The translations under genes and the position numbers were made by a program. A stretch of 64,000 nucleotides of DNA from contig NZ_JADKYZ010000010.1 in NCBI RefSeq assembly GCF_015354245.1, positions 124,001 to 188,000 on the forward strand. Direction: 5' to 3'. Numbering within the stretch: the stretch's first letter is position 1; the number at the start of each line of letters is the position of its first letter. The notes beneath the pieces are model-generated. The model made no database searches, was not told where the DNA came from, and saw nothing but the letters and a program-made list of their open reading frames with translations. This DNA comes from Diaphorobacter caeni. Lineage in GTDB: Bacteria; Pseudomonadota; Gammaproteobacteria; Burkholderiales; Burkholderiaceae_C. Below are positions 52,102-59,850 of the stretch, piece after piece.

Positions 52102-52812
52102 TCACAGCATGAGGTGATGCCGCACGTTGTCGGCATCCACAGAGCCCGGATCGATGTGGCCTACGACGCGGCCCTTTTCCATCACGATGGCCCTCTCGGC
52201 CAGGTCGAGAATAGTGTCGAGGTTTTGTTCCACGAAAAGAATGGTCATGCCAAGATCGCGGCGTATGGAACGCAGGACATCGCAGATGAGCTGCACGATC
52301 GACGGTTGAATCCCCTCGGACGGTTCGTCCAGGAGCATCAGTACCGGATTGCCTATCAAGGCGCGGCCGATGGCGAGTTGCTGCTGTTCTCCGCCTGACA
52401 TGGTGCCGGCCATCTGGTTGCGGCGCTCAGCCAGGCGAGGGAAATATTGGTAGACGAGCTCGGGACTTTTCTTGCCCTTGGGGCCGCCTACAAGCTCGCC
52501 AACCATCAGGTTTTCCGCCACAGTCATCTGTGGGAATACGTCCCGTCCTTGCGGCACATAGCCAATGCCGCAGCGCGCGCGCGCATCGCTGCTCAGACCT
52601 GCAATATCACGCCCCAGCAGGCGCACGGCACCTGAGCTGGAGCGTAGCTGACCGATCAGGCATCGCATGGTGGTGGTCTTTCCAACCCCGTTGCGGCCGA
52701 TCAGCCCGACGATCTCTCCGCGCGCTATGTCGAAGTCCACCCCTTGCAGGATAGGCGTGGCGCCATAGCTCGCACGCACTCCTTGAACGTCCAGCAGTGT
52801 TTCAGTGTTCAT
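52102..52812 (-). CDS. livF: Branched-chain amino acid/amide-type ABC transporter ATPase LivF
   Basis: A 236-residue ATPase: Walker A GLIGRNGVGKTTTMRCLIG, signature TMSGGEQQQLAIGRAL, Walker B NPVLMLLDEPSEGIQP and switch His region replaced by FVEQNLDTIL as in LivF. ATG 52812 (MNTETLLDV) gives the family start and overlaps the livG stop by 11 bases. Last gene of the operon; a strong terminator follows. Confidence 0.93.
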   Translation of the reverse strand: MNTETLLDVQGVRASYGATPILQGVDFDIARGEIVGLIGRNGVGKTTTMRCLIGQLRSSSGAVRLLGRDIAGLSSDARARCGIGYVPQGRDVFPQMTVAENLMVGELVGGPKGKKSPELVYQYFPRLAERRNQMAGTMSGGEQQQLAIGRALIGNPVLMLLDEPSEGIQPSIVQLICDVLRSIRRDLGMTILFVEQNLDTILDLAERAIVMEKGRVVGHIDPGSVDADNVRHHLML

Positions 52813-53527
52813 GTTTCTTGCCCAGATAGATTTCCGCCACACGCGGATCTGCGATGACCTCGTCGATGCTGCCTCCGCTGAATACCTTGCCGAAGTGCAA
52901 TACCGTCACTTGCTGCGCGATCTGCCTGATGAAGGCCATGTCATGCTCTACCACCAAGACAGTCATGCCTTCGCGATTGAGGCGCTTGATCAGCTCACCG
53001 GTCTTGTGCGTTTCCTCGGGAGACAAGCCTGCCGTCGGCTCGTCCATAAGCAGAAGTTTGGGATTGGAGGCGAGCGCCATACCGATCTCCAGCCATTGCT
53101 GTTGCCCATGTGCCAAGGCACCAGCTGGCTTGGATGCATCTTGTGCAAGATCGAGTAGTGCCAGCAGACGCTCCTCTTCGCGCGCAAGCTCCGATTTGCG
53201 AACGTGGTGCTGCAAGGCGATGTGCAGGTTCTGCGCTACCGGCAGTTCCTTGAACACGCTAGGGGCTTGCATCTTGATGCTCATGCCGCGTTGCACTCGC
53301 TCATAAGGCCTGCGACTGGTAACGTCCTGCCCCGCGAACTCGATGCGACCGTCGCTGGCCTCATGGGTGCCAACGATCAACTTGAACAACGTGCTCTTGC
53401 CAGCTCCATTCGGGCCGATCAGGCAGTGAATCTCTCCCTGCTTTACCGTCAGATTGACATCGGAGACTGCCGTGTGGCCACCAAATCTCTTGGTCAGCTG
53501 TGAGGTTTGTAGAAGTGCAGATTTCAC
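52802..53527 (-). CDS. livG: Branched-chain amino acid/amide-type ABC transporter ATPase LivG
   Basis: A 241-residue ATPase: Walker A CLIGPNGAGKSTLFKLIVG, GALAHGQQQWLEIGMAL in place of LSGGQ (a feature of urea/amide-type UrtD and some LivG proteins), Walker B PKLLLMDEPTAGLSPEE, and VLVVEHDMAFIRQIA. Start is GTG 53527, overlapping the livM stop as GTGA and preceded by AGGAGG; the frame to 53704 reads livM in another frame. Confidence 0.92.
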   Translation of the reverse strand: MKSALLQTSQLTKRFGGHTAVSDVNLTVKQGEIHCLIGPNGAGKSTLFKLIVGTHEASDGRIEFAGQDVTSRRPYERVQRGMSIKMQAPSVFKELPVAQNLHIALQHHVRKSELAREEERLLALLDLAQDASKPAGALAHGQQQWLEIGMALASNPKLLLMDEPTAGLSPEETHKTGELIKRLNREGMTVLVVEHDMAFIRQIAQQVTVLHFGKVFSGGSIDEVIADPRVAEIYLGKKHEH

Positions 53528-54591
53528 AGGGCCTCCTGCTTGAGATCTGATGGTGTGCTCGAAGCGCGCTTCATCCTTCCGATGAGCTTTGTGACGCCAA
53601 GAACAAAGCCCTGGGGTGCCACCATGACCGTACCGAGCAGCAGAACGCCCATGATCAGGAGCGCTGCCTGCTGGCTGTAGACCGTGAGTGTCTGGAAGCC
53701 CCACAGCAGCAGAAAGGAGCCGACCGCTGCCGCAGTAATATCACCACGCCCTGAGAACGCGACCCATACGATGGGCATCGCAGCTGCCGGCAAGCCGATA
53801 CTGGCTGGCGTAATGAACTGCCCCCAGGACGTATAGAGAACGCCGCTCAGACCTGCGAGCATGGATCCGATGACGAATGTCGCCAGTTGGTATTTGCGCA
53901 CGTCGTAGCCCAGCAGCTCCGCCCGCTGCGGATCTTCCCGGACGGCGACGACCACATTGCCGAAGCGCGAGTTCAACAGGATGCGCAGGCCCAGGTAGAC
54001 AATCGCCAGCAGCAACACCACGGCGTAGTACAGCGCTGTTTCTTCCAGGTAAAGTGCTTCGCCGCCCAGCCACGGAATGTTCAGCGACGCCATACCCTTC
54101 ATGCCGTTGAAGCCATTCAGCCTCGCCCCGCCGATCCGCCACTCGGGGCCGGCCGTCTGACCGAGGAAGAACGCCAGTACAAGTGCTGCCGACAAGGTGA
54201 CGATGCCGAAGAACACTCCGTTGACCCGTCCCCAGATCATGAAGTAGCCGAGCACTGCGGCAGCTAGCGCGGCCAGCGCGAGTGCCAGCACAGTCGCATA
54301 GATGGTGGTGAATCCCTCGCCGCCGAAGTTGATCGCCAGCACGCCATAGGCATAGCCGGCTAAGCCGAAGAAAAGCGTTTGTCCGAAGGACATCATGCCG
54401 CCGTAACCCCAGATCAGGCAGAGGCCCATTGCCATGAAAACCCATAGCAGCAGGTAGGCGGTATTCCCTACGTCGTAGGAGTCAGCAAACAGCGGATAGA
54501 CCAGGGCAACAAGCAGCACCAGTGCTGCTGATATCCAGAACCGCTTGGTAGTGCCCGCCGTCTGCGGGCCATTGAGCAATTGGATGAACAT
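53524..54591 (-). CDS. livM: Branched-chain amino acid/amide-type ABC permease LivM
   Basis: About 355 residues, nine or ten membrane helices. Markers: YGGMMSFGQTLFFGLAGYAYG near the N terminus and VREDPQRAELLGYDVRKYQL, the ATPase-contact loop. ATG 54591 has AAAGG upstream; ATG 54609, overlapping the livH stop as ATGA, is the alternative. Confidence 0.92.
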   Translation of the reverse strand: MFIQLLNGPQTAGTTKRFWISAALVLLVALVYPLFADSYDVGNTAYLLLWVFMAMGLCLIWGYGGMMSFGQTLFFGLAGYAYGVLAINFGGEGFTTIYATVLALALAALAAAVLGYFMIWGRVNGVFFGIVTLSAALVLAFFLGQTAGPEWRIGGARLNGFNGMKGMASLNIPWLGGEALYLEETALYYAVVLLLAIVYLGLRILLNSRFGNVVVAVREDPQRAELLGYDVRKYQLATFVIGSMLAGLSGVLYTSWGQFITPASIGLPAAAMPIVWVAFSGRGDITAAAVGSFLLLWGFQTLTVYSQQAALLIMGVLLLGTVMVAPQGFVLGVTKLIGRMKRASSTPSDLKQEAL

Positions 54592-54605
54592 GGCTGGACT
54601 GCCTT

Positions 54606-55472
54606 TCATTTGGTACGCCGACGGAACAGGCCGGAGATGCCTTCCGGCAGGATGCGGATGACGACGATGACGGCGAGCAGCATGCCAATCTGACCAATGA
54701 TCTGGCCGCCCCATGCGTTAAGGCCCGAGCGAATCGTTGCGAGCAGAATGCCTGCAGGCGCAGTCCCCAGCAGCACATTGGAGCCGCCTACCACCACGGT
54801 AACGAAGCTCTCGACGAGGAAGGTCGCACCCATGGTCGGAATGAGGGTCATCGTCGGCGCGTACATCGCGCCGCACAGACCTGCCAATGCCGATCCGATG
54901 CCAAAACTCAACGCATAGACATTGCCGACCCGCACACCGGTGGCCTGGGCGATTGCGGCGTTCTGCATCGTGGCCCGTGCGTATACGCCGAAGCGGGTTC
55001 GCATGAAGATCACGTAAATGAAGCCCAGCACAGCCAGCGACACGCCGAAAAGCACTACGCGGTAGATGGAAAAGCTGTAGTCGCCGACGGAAAAGCTGCC
55101 ATCGGGTGTGCCGATACCACGCACGGATGAACCGAACAGCAACAGCATTCCCTGTGTAACGATGAGGCTCAATCCCCAGGTGGCGAGCAGCGAATCAACG
55201 GGCCGTTTGTAGAGCTTGCGAACCACGGTCCACTCGAGCACAACGCCAATCAGGCCGGCGACCAGTGCCGCGCAGATTTGCGCCAGCGGCAGAGGAAGAC
55301 CGGCATGCACCAGCGCAACGGTGACATAGGCACCGCACATGATGAACTCACCATGTGCCATGTTGATCACGCCCATCATGCCGAACACGATGGCGAGCCC
55401 CGCCGCCGACAGAATCAGGAAGGCGAATACATCCGCGACCTGATAGGCAATTGAAAAAATATCGGTGAGCAC
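54606..55472 (-). CDS. livH: Branched-chain amino acid/amide-type ABC permease LivH
   Basis: A 288-residue permease with eight or so helices: VFGMMGVINMAHGEFIMCGA (the LivH hallmark) and the MQNAAIAQATGVRVGNVYAL coupling loop. Forms the membrane channel with LivM. It starts 22 bases after the binding-protein gene. Confidence 0.93.
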   Translation of the reverse strand: MLTDIFSIAYQVADVFAFLILSAAGLAIVFGMMGVINMAHGEFIMCGAYVTVALVHAGLPLPLAQICAALVAGLIGVVLEWTVVRKLYKRPVDSLLATWGLSLIVTQGMLLLFGSSVRGIGTPDGSFSVGDYSFSIYRVVLFGVSLAVLGFIYVIFMRTRFGVYARATMQNAAIAQATGVRVGNVYALSFGIGSALAGLCGAMYAPTMTLIPTMGATFLVESFVTVVVGGSNVLLGTAPAGILLATIRSGLNAWGGQIIGQIGMLLAVIVVIRILPEGISGLFRRRTK

Positions 55473-55494
55473 TGCTTGTCTCCTGGCGCGGAAC

Positions 55495-56733
55495 TCAGGA
55501 CTTGCCTGGCAGTTCCGATGGCGTGTACTGCTTCTTGTCGTTTTTCTTGGTCAAGTCGCATCCGATCTTTCCGAGCCAGTACGGTTGTATGGTCCCGAAA
55601 TCTTTCATCACTTTCACGTTGTGCTTCTCGTCCACCGAAATCAGTCGCATGTGATGCGAGGTGTGCTGGCTCTTGGGATCGATGCAGACCTTGCCTTCGG
55701 GTGCATCCACGCAGGCATCGCCGGTCGCGATCACTTTGCGAAGATCGTCCAGCTTGGTGGATTTGGCCGCTTCGACGAGGTTCTTGTAGAGATAGACCGT
55801 GACATAGGCGTTGTAGCCCATGTCGTTGATGTAGGCCTCATCGGGGTACTTCGCGCGCCAGCGCTGCTTGAAGGCGTTGGCCTGCGGCGTATCGATTTCT
55901 TCAAACCAGTTGGCTGAAGCATTCATCCGGTTGAGCGCCGGCGGGGCAAAACGCTTGTGCTCGAAACCCAGCATGATCTTGATCGACGAGGCCATCGGCA
56001 GGTTGAGCTTGGCGGCTTGCGCTTGTTCGAAGAACGAGTCCTGCGCAGCGCCAACGTTGATGGTGAGCAGCCAGTCAGGCTTGGCACGCTGGATGTTCTG
56101 GATGGTCTGTGCGAACTGGGAGACACCCAGCGGAATGAACTCCTCGCCAACTACTGTGCCCCCCAACTCCTTGAGAAGCATGCGGTTCCAGTCTGCGGAT
56201 ATCTGGCCGAAGTTGTAGTCGGCGGCAATCACGTAGACCTTCTTCCCGAACTTCTCGACCATGTAGGGAATCAGCGTCGAGAACTGCTGCTCGGGCACAG
56301 CACCGGTGCTGATCATGTTCGCATCGCAGACGCCGCCTTCGTACTGGTTGGTATAAAAGTAGGGCGTCTTCGTGCGATTCACGATGGGGCGTACGGCCTC
56401 GCGCGACGCGGAGGTGATGCCGCCGATCAGCACGTCCACCTTGTCGCGGCTCAGCAAGCGTCGCGTGAACTCCTGGTAGCGTGCATTGTCCCCTTGCGGA
56501 TCCAAGTGCATGAGTTCGATCTTGCGGCCCATGATGCCGCCGGCCTTGTTGATTTCCTCTACCGCGAGTTCAGACCCATGGAGCTTGGGCATCCCGATCA
56601 ACGCAAGATCACCCGAGACATCTTCCAGCAGGCCAATTTTGATGGGGTCTGCCGCCATGGCGGGGGAACATGCGGTAAGGGCGCATAGAGCCAGAGCGCA
56701 GGCAGTGGGGGAAAATTTGTCTTGCTGTTTCAC
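55495..56733 (-). CDS. Urea/short-amide-type periplasmic binding protein of the liv-like transporter
   Basis: A 412-residue Peripla_BP_5 protein with a signal peptide ending in ACSPAMAADP (possible lipobox-like Cys in LTACS). IKIGLLEDVSGDLALIGMPK and VDVLIGGITSASREAVRPIV match the AmiC/UrtA/FmdD branch rather than true LivK. Ligand therefore may be an amide or urea-like compound, consistent with the amidase gene nearby. Start GTG with GAGGAAGCACC. First gene of the five-gene transporter operon. Confidence 0.88.
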   Translation of the reverse strand: MKQQDKFSPTACALALCALTACSPAMAADPIKIGLLEDVSGDLALIGMPKLHGSELAVEEINKAGGIMGRKIELMHLDPQGDNARYQEFTRRLLSRDKVDVLIGGITSASREAVRPIVNRTKTPYFYTNQYEGGVCDANMISTGAVPEQQFSTLIPYMVEKFGKKVYVIAADYNFGQISADWNRMLLKELGGTVVGEEFIPLGVSQFAQTIQNIQRAKPDWLLTINVGAAQDSFFEQAQAAKLNLPMASSIKIMLGFEHKRFAPPALNRMNASANWFEEIDTPQANAFKQRWRAKYPDEAYINDMGYNAYVTVYLYKNLVEAAKSTKLDDLRKVIATGDACVDAPEGKVCIDPKSQHTSHHMRLISVDEKHNVKVMKDFGTIQPYWLGKIGCDLTKKNDKKQYTPSELPGKS

Positions 56734-56912
56734 GGTGCTTCCTCATTAATGGGATGTTGGTGAATGCACTCTATGAGGCGAGAAACAATACGACTTGTTT
56801 ATGAGCGCCAATTTGTGTTGCTGGCACGGACAACTATGCAGGCGCGAGACTTTTCGGCTTGCGCTACCGACGTCCCCCCGTTTTCAGTAGCACTGGGCTT
56901 TGGAGTCCAGGG

Positions 56913-57746
56913 TTAATTTAACGAGTTTTGCATCAGCTTTTGGGCATGGGCCGCCGGGGTCAGTCCGCCCAGGGACTTTTTCGGGCGTTCCTCGTTGTAT
57001 TCGCGACGCCAAGCCTCGACGGTCACACGGGCGTGTGCCATGCTGGTGAACCAGTGCTCGTTCAGACATTCCTCCCTGAATCGGCCATTGAACGATTCGA
57101 TGTATGCGTTCTGGTTGGGCTTGCCCGGCTCGATGAGGAACAACTGAACACCTCTGGCATGAGCCCAGTTCAGCATGGCTCGTCCGCAGAACTCTTTGCC
57201 GTTATCGGTTCGGATCGCTTTGGGCAGGCCCCTTGTGGTTGCGAGTTGATCCAGGATGCGCACCAACTGGTTGCCACCCATCGCCCGCTCGGCCACGATG
57301 GCCACCGCCTCATGGGTTGCATCATCGACCACCGTCAGGTTCTTGATGGTGCGATCTTCGGCCGTTCGATCAAAGACAAAGTCCATCGACCACACCTGGT
57401 TGGCGGCCATCGGACGTTGCAGGGGGTGACGCTCAGCCAGCGGGATCTTCTTGCGTTTGCGCTTCTTGACCTGCAGACCCGCCTGGGCATACAGGCGCTC
57501 GACGCGCTTGTGGTTGACGATCTCACCGGCTTGGCGCAGCTTGAGGTAGATCATGCCGGCGCCGTAACGGCGATGGCGTTGTGCCAGGGCGATGATCTTG
57601 TCCTTCAAGGCGCCATTTCGGTCTGCAGAGGGCTCATAACGGTAGGCGCTGGCGCTCATGCCGATGACGCGCAGCGATCGGCGTTCGCTCAGTCCGCAGC
57701 CGACCATGTGGCGCACCAGCTCGCGCCGTGCGGGTGCGCTCACCAC
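56913..57746 (-). CDS. IS3 family transposase OrfB (DDE integrase domain)
   Basis: A 277-residue frame. HTH_21-like part (ALAQRHRRYGAGMIYLKLRQ), then the rve core: VWSMDFVFDR (first Asp), AIRTDNGKEF (second Asp) and NAYIESFNGRFREECL (Glu), ending YNEERPKKSLGGLTPAA. Normally made as an OrfAB fusion by a -1 frameshift at AAAAAAG. Appears intact. Confidence 0.95.
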   Translation of the reverse strand: MVSAPARRELVRHMVGCGLSERRSLRVIGMSASAYRYEPSADRNGALKDKIIALAQRHRRYGAGMIYLKLRQAGEIVNHKRVERLYAQAGLQVKKRKRKKIPLAERHPLQRPMAANQVWSMDFVFDRTAEDRTIKNLTVVDDATHEAVAIVAERAMGGNQLVRILDQLATTRGLPKAIRTDNGKEFCGRAMLNWAHARGVQLFLIEPGKPNQNAYIESFNGRFREECLNEHWFTSMAHARVTVEAWRREYNEERPKKSLGGLTPAAHAQKLMQNSLN

Positions 57747-58003
57747 TTTTTTCTCAAGGCTTCTTTCGTCACCTCGTTCTCAAGCATTGACTCGGCCAGC
57801 AGCCGCTTGAGGCGAGCGTTTTCAAGCTCGAGTTCCTTCAGGCGCTTGGCGTCCGAGACGCTCATGCCGCCGAACTTGTTGCGCCAGAGGTAGTAGCTGG
57901 CCTCGGAGAAGCCGTGCCGGCGGCACAGCTCTGCCACTGGGAGTACAGACTCCGCTTCCCGCAGAAAGCCAATGATCTGCTCTTCTGTAAATCTCTTCTT
58001 CAC
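57740..58003 (-). CDS. IS3 family transposase OrfA (helix-turn-helix)
   Basis: An 87-residue protein: KKRFTEEQIIGFLREAESVL, AELCRRHGFSEASYYLWRNK (HTH) and a leucine-zipper-like C-terminal helix (ELELENARLKRLLAESMLE). GTG 58003 fits family starts. Its 3' end overlaps orfB by seven bases at the frameshift signal. Confidence 0.93.
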   Translation of the reverse strand: MKKRFTEEQIIGFLREAESVLPVAELCRRHGFSEASYYLWRNKFGGMSVSDAKRLKELELENARLKRLLAESMLENEVTKEALRKKW

Positions 58004-58071
58004 GTCCAATCTCCTGTCTTCGGGATTGGACTCCAGGCTCACACGCTACTCAAATCCGGGGGGACGTCGGT

Positions 58072-58383
58072 CATGCCTGCGGCTGAGGCTACGGGCAAGG
58101 GTGATCGCAGGTTCATTCTGGAGCAGAGATGACAGCCAGGTATTGACTGAGACGGCCATGCGACTGTGCCGGGCTCGCCAACAAGATCAAGCGGCATCGA
58201 ATTTGCGGATGGATTTTTTAGATTGCTGCTCGTGCCGGTGGTGGAAGTGGCCCGCACATGCCTAGGTTGTCTCGCCCAGCACAGCGAAATGGCGGGTGTG
58301 GTCAATTTGAATGGGAAAAGCGCCCCTAGAGTGTTTAAGCACCGGCAGCTAATGCCTCCACCCACAGCAATAGGTGAAAGCCA
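58072..58383. other. 312-bp gap between the IS3 element and the amidase gene
   Basis: No gene is supported; a minus-strand frame crosses it but reads like antisense DNA. TTGACT at 58143-58148 is a possible -35 without a fair -10. The amidase ATG has only a modest ribosome site (GGTGAAAGCCA). The absence of a target duplication for the IS suggests that part of this region may not be original. Confidence 0.4.
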
Positions 58384-59781
58384 ATGACCACAGAACTGCA
58401 TTATCTCGAATTGCTTGAAATATCGCACCGCATTCATGCGCGTGAACTGTCATCGGTGGAGGCCACTCAGGCGCAGCTAAAACGAATTGCGCAGCTCGAT
58501 GGCCGCCTGAAAAGCTATGCGACGGTGACGGCAGAGCTGGCGCTAGCCGAAGCCAGGCGAGCCGACCGCGAGATAGAAGATGGTATCGTGCGTGGTCCTT
58601 TGCATGGTGTTCCCATTGCCGTCAAGGACTTGTGCTGGACGAAGGATGTCACCACCGCCGCAGGCATGACGCTCTACAAAGATTTCAAGCCGACGGAGGA
58701 TGCAACGGTTGTTGCGCGGCTGCGGGCCGCGGGGGCGGTTTTGCTCGGCAAGACGCAGATGACCGAAGGCGCGTATGTGGATCACCATCCCAGCGTCTCT
58801 CCGCCCATCAATCCGTGGAATGCCAACCATTGGCCCGGCGTGTCTTCGAGTGGATCAGGCGTCGCTACGGCCGCAGGCCTGTGCTATGGCTCACTGGGGA
58901 GCGATACCGGGGGCTCCATCCGCTTTCCTGCTGCAGCCAATGGAATCACGGGGATCAAGCCTACATGGGGTCGAGTCAGTCGCTACGGCACGTTTGAGTT
59001 GGCGGCAACCCTCGATCACATTGGGCCTATGGCGCGTAGCGCTGCGGATGCGGGCGCGATGCTTGGAGCTATCGCTGGTGTTGATCCCAAGGATGCAACG
59101 ACCAGCCGTGTCGCAGTGCCCGACTATCTGGCTGGTGCCAAGCTCGGCTTGAAAGGCGTACGGGTAGGTGTGGATCGGAAGCTGAATGCTCAAGGCGTGG
59201 ATGAACCGACGCAGCAGGTTCTTGCCGGAGTGATCGAGACGGTCAAACTGCTGGGCGGTGAAATTGTCGATGTGAGTGTTCCCGATCCGACCAAGGCTTT
59301 TGAAGACTGGGTTGATCTGTGTGCCATTGAGGTGGCCGTTGCCCACGAAGCCACGTATCCAAAGCACCGGGAAGCCTATGGCCCTTCTTTGGCGGCACTG
59401 ATAGATCAGGGGCGGGCAAAGAGCGCCATGGACTACCAGAAGATCGTGCTGCATCGGCATGAGTTTTCAGGCCGGATGCAAGCGTTGTTCGATACCGTGG
59501 ATCTGCTTCTGTTTCCAGCAACTGGCGTGGCATCTCCAACGCTGGAGCGGGTTGCCGCTATCGGTGAAGATCAGGAATTGCTAGCTGCGATGCTGAGTTT
59601 CACCTGTCCAATCGACATGACGGGAAGCCCCTCTATCACCTTGCCAGGCGGTTACCCGTCCAATGGAATGCCCGTAGGCTTTCAGTTCGTAGGCAGGCAC
59701 TTTGACGAGGCGCTTTTGGTGAGGGCTGGCATGGCCTATCAGAGTGTCACCGACTGGCACCGTGAACATCCATCGTTGTAA
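58384..59781 (+). CDS. Amidase (amidase-signature family)
   Basis: A 465-residue amidase-signature hydrolase with the Ser-cisSer-Lys triad: Lys81 (GVPIAVKDLCW), cis-Ser about 156 (WPGVSSSGSGVATAAG) and nucleophile Ser179 (GSDTGGSIRFPA). Full length, no breaks. It hydrolyses an amide to acid and ammonia; substrate unknown. The amide/urea-type binding protein 1.7 kb away, on the far side of the IS, suggests that the transporter and amidase act together. Confidence 0.9.
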   Translation: MTTELHYLELLEISHRIHARELSSVEATQAQLKRIAQLDGRLKSYATVTAELALAEARRADREIEDGIVRGPLHGVPIAVKDLCWTKDVTTAAGMTLYKDFKPTEDATVVARLRAAGAVLLGKTQMTEGAYVDHHPSVSPPINPWNANHWPGVSSSGSGVATAAGLCYGSLGSDTGGSIRFPAAANGITGIKPTWGRVSRYGTFELAATLDHIGPMARSAADAGAMLGAIAGVDPKDATTSRVAVPDYLAGAKLGLKGVRVGVDRKLNAQGVDEPTQQVLAGVIETVKLLGGEIVDVSVPDPTKAFEDWVDLCAIEVAVAHEATYPKHREAYGPSLAALIDQGRAKSAMDYQKIVLHRHEFSGRMQALFDTVDLLLFPATGVASPTLERVAAIGEDQELLAAMLSFTCPIDMTGSPSITLPGGYPSNGMPVGFQFVGRHFDEALLVRAGMAYQSVTDWHREHPSL

Positions 59782-59850
59782 TGAAGCCTTCCATGTGTCC
59801 ATTAAGGCTAGCCAGCCGACGGATGCGTGGGCATTGTGAATTTGTCTGCT

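Larger units (their letters stand above)
56866..58071 (-). mobile_element. IS3-family (IS407-group-like) insertion sequence, no target duplication seen
   Basis: 1206 bp. The ends are related inverted repeats: both start ACCGACGTCCCCCCG, then diverge and agree again (GTAGC, GGAGTCCA). Two overlapping minus-strand genes, orfA and orfB, are joined by an A6G slippery site at 57746-57752. Flanks (GCGCT on the left, CATGC on the right) do not form a direct repeat of 3-4 bases. The exact ends could be off by one or two bases. Confidence 0.88.
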
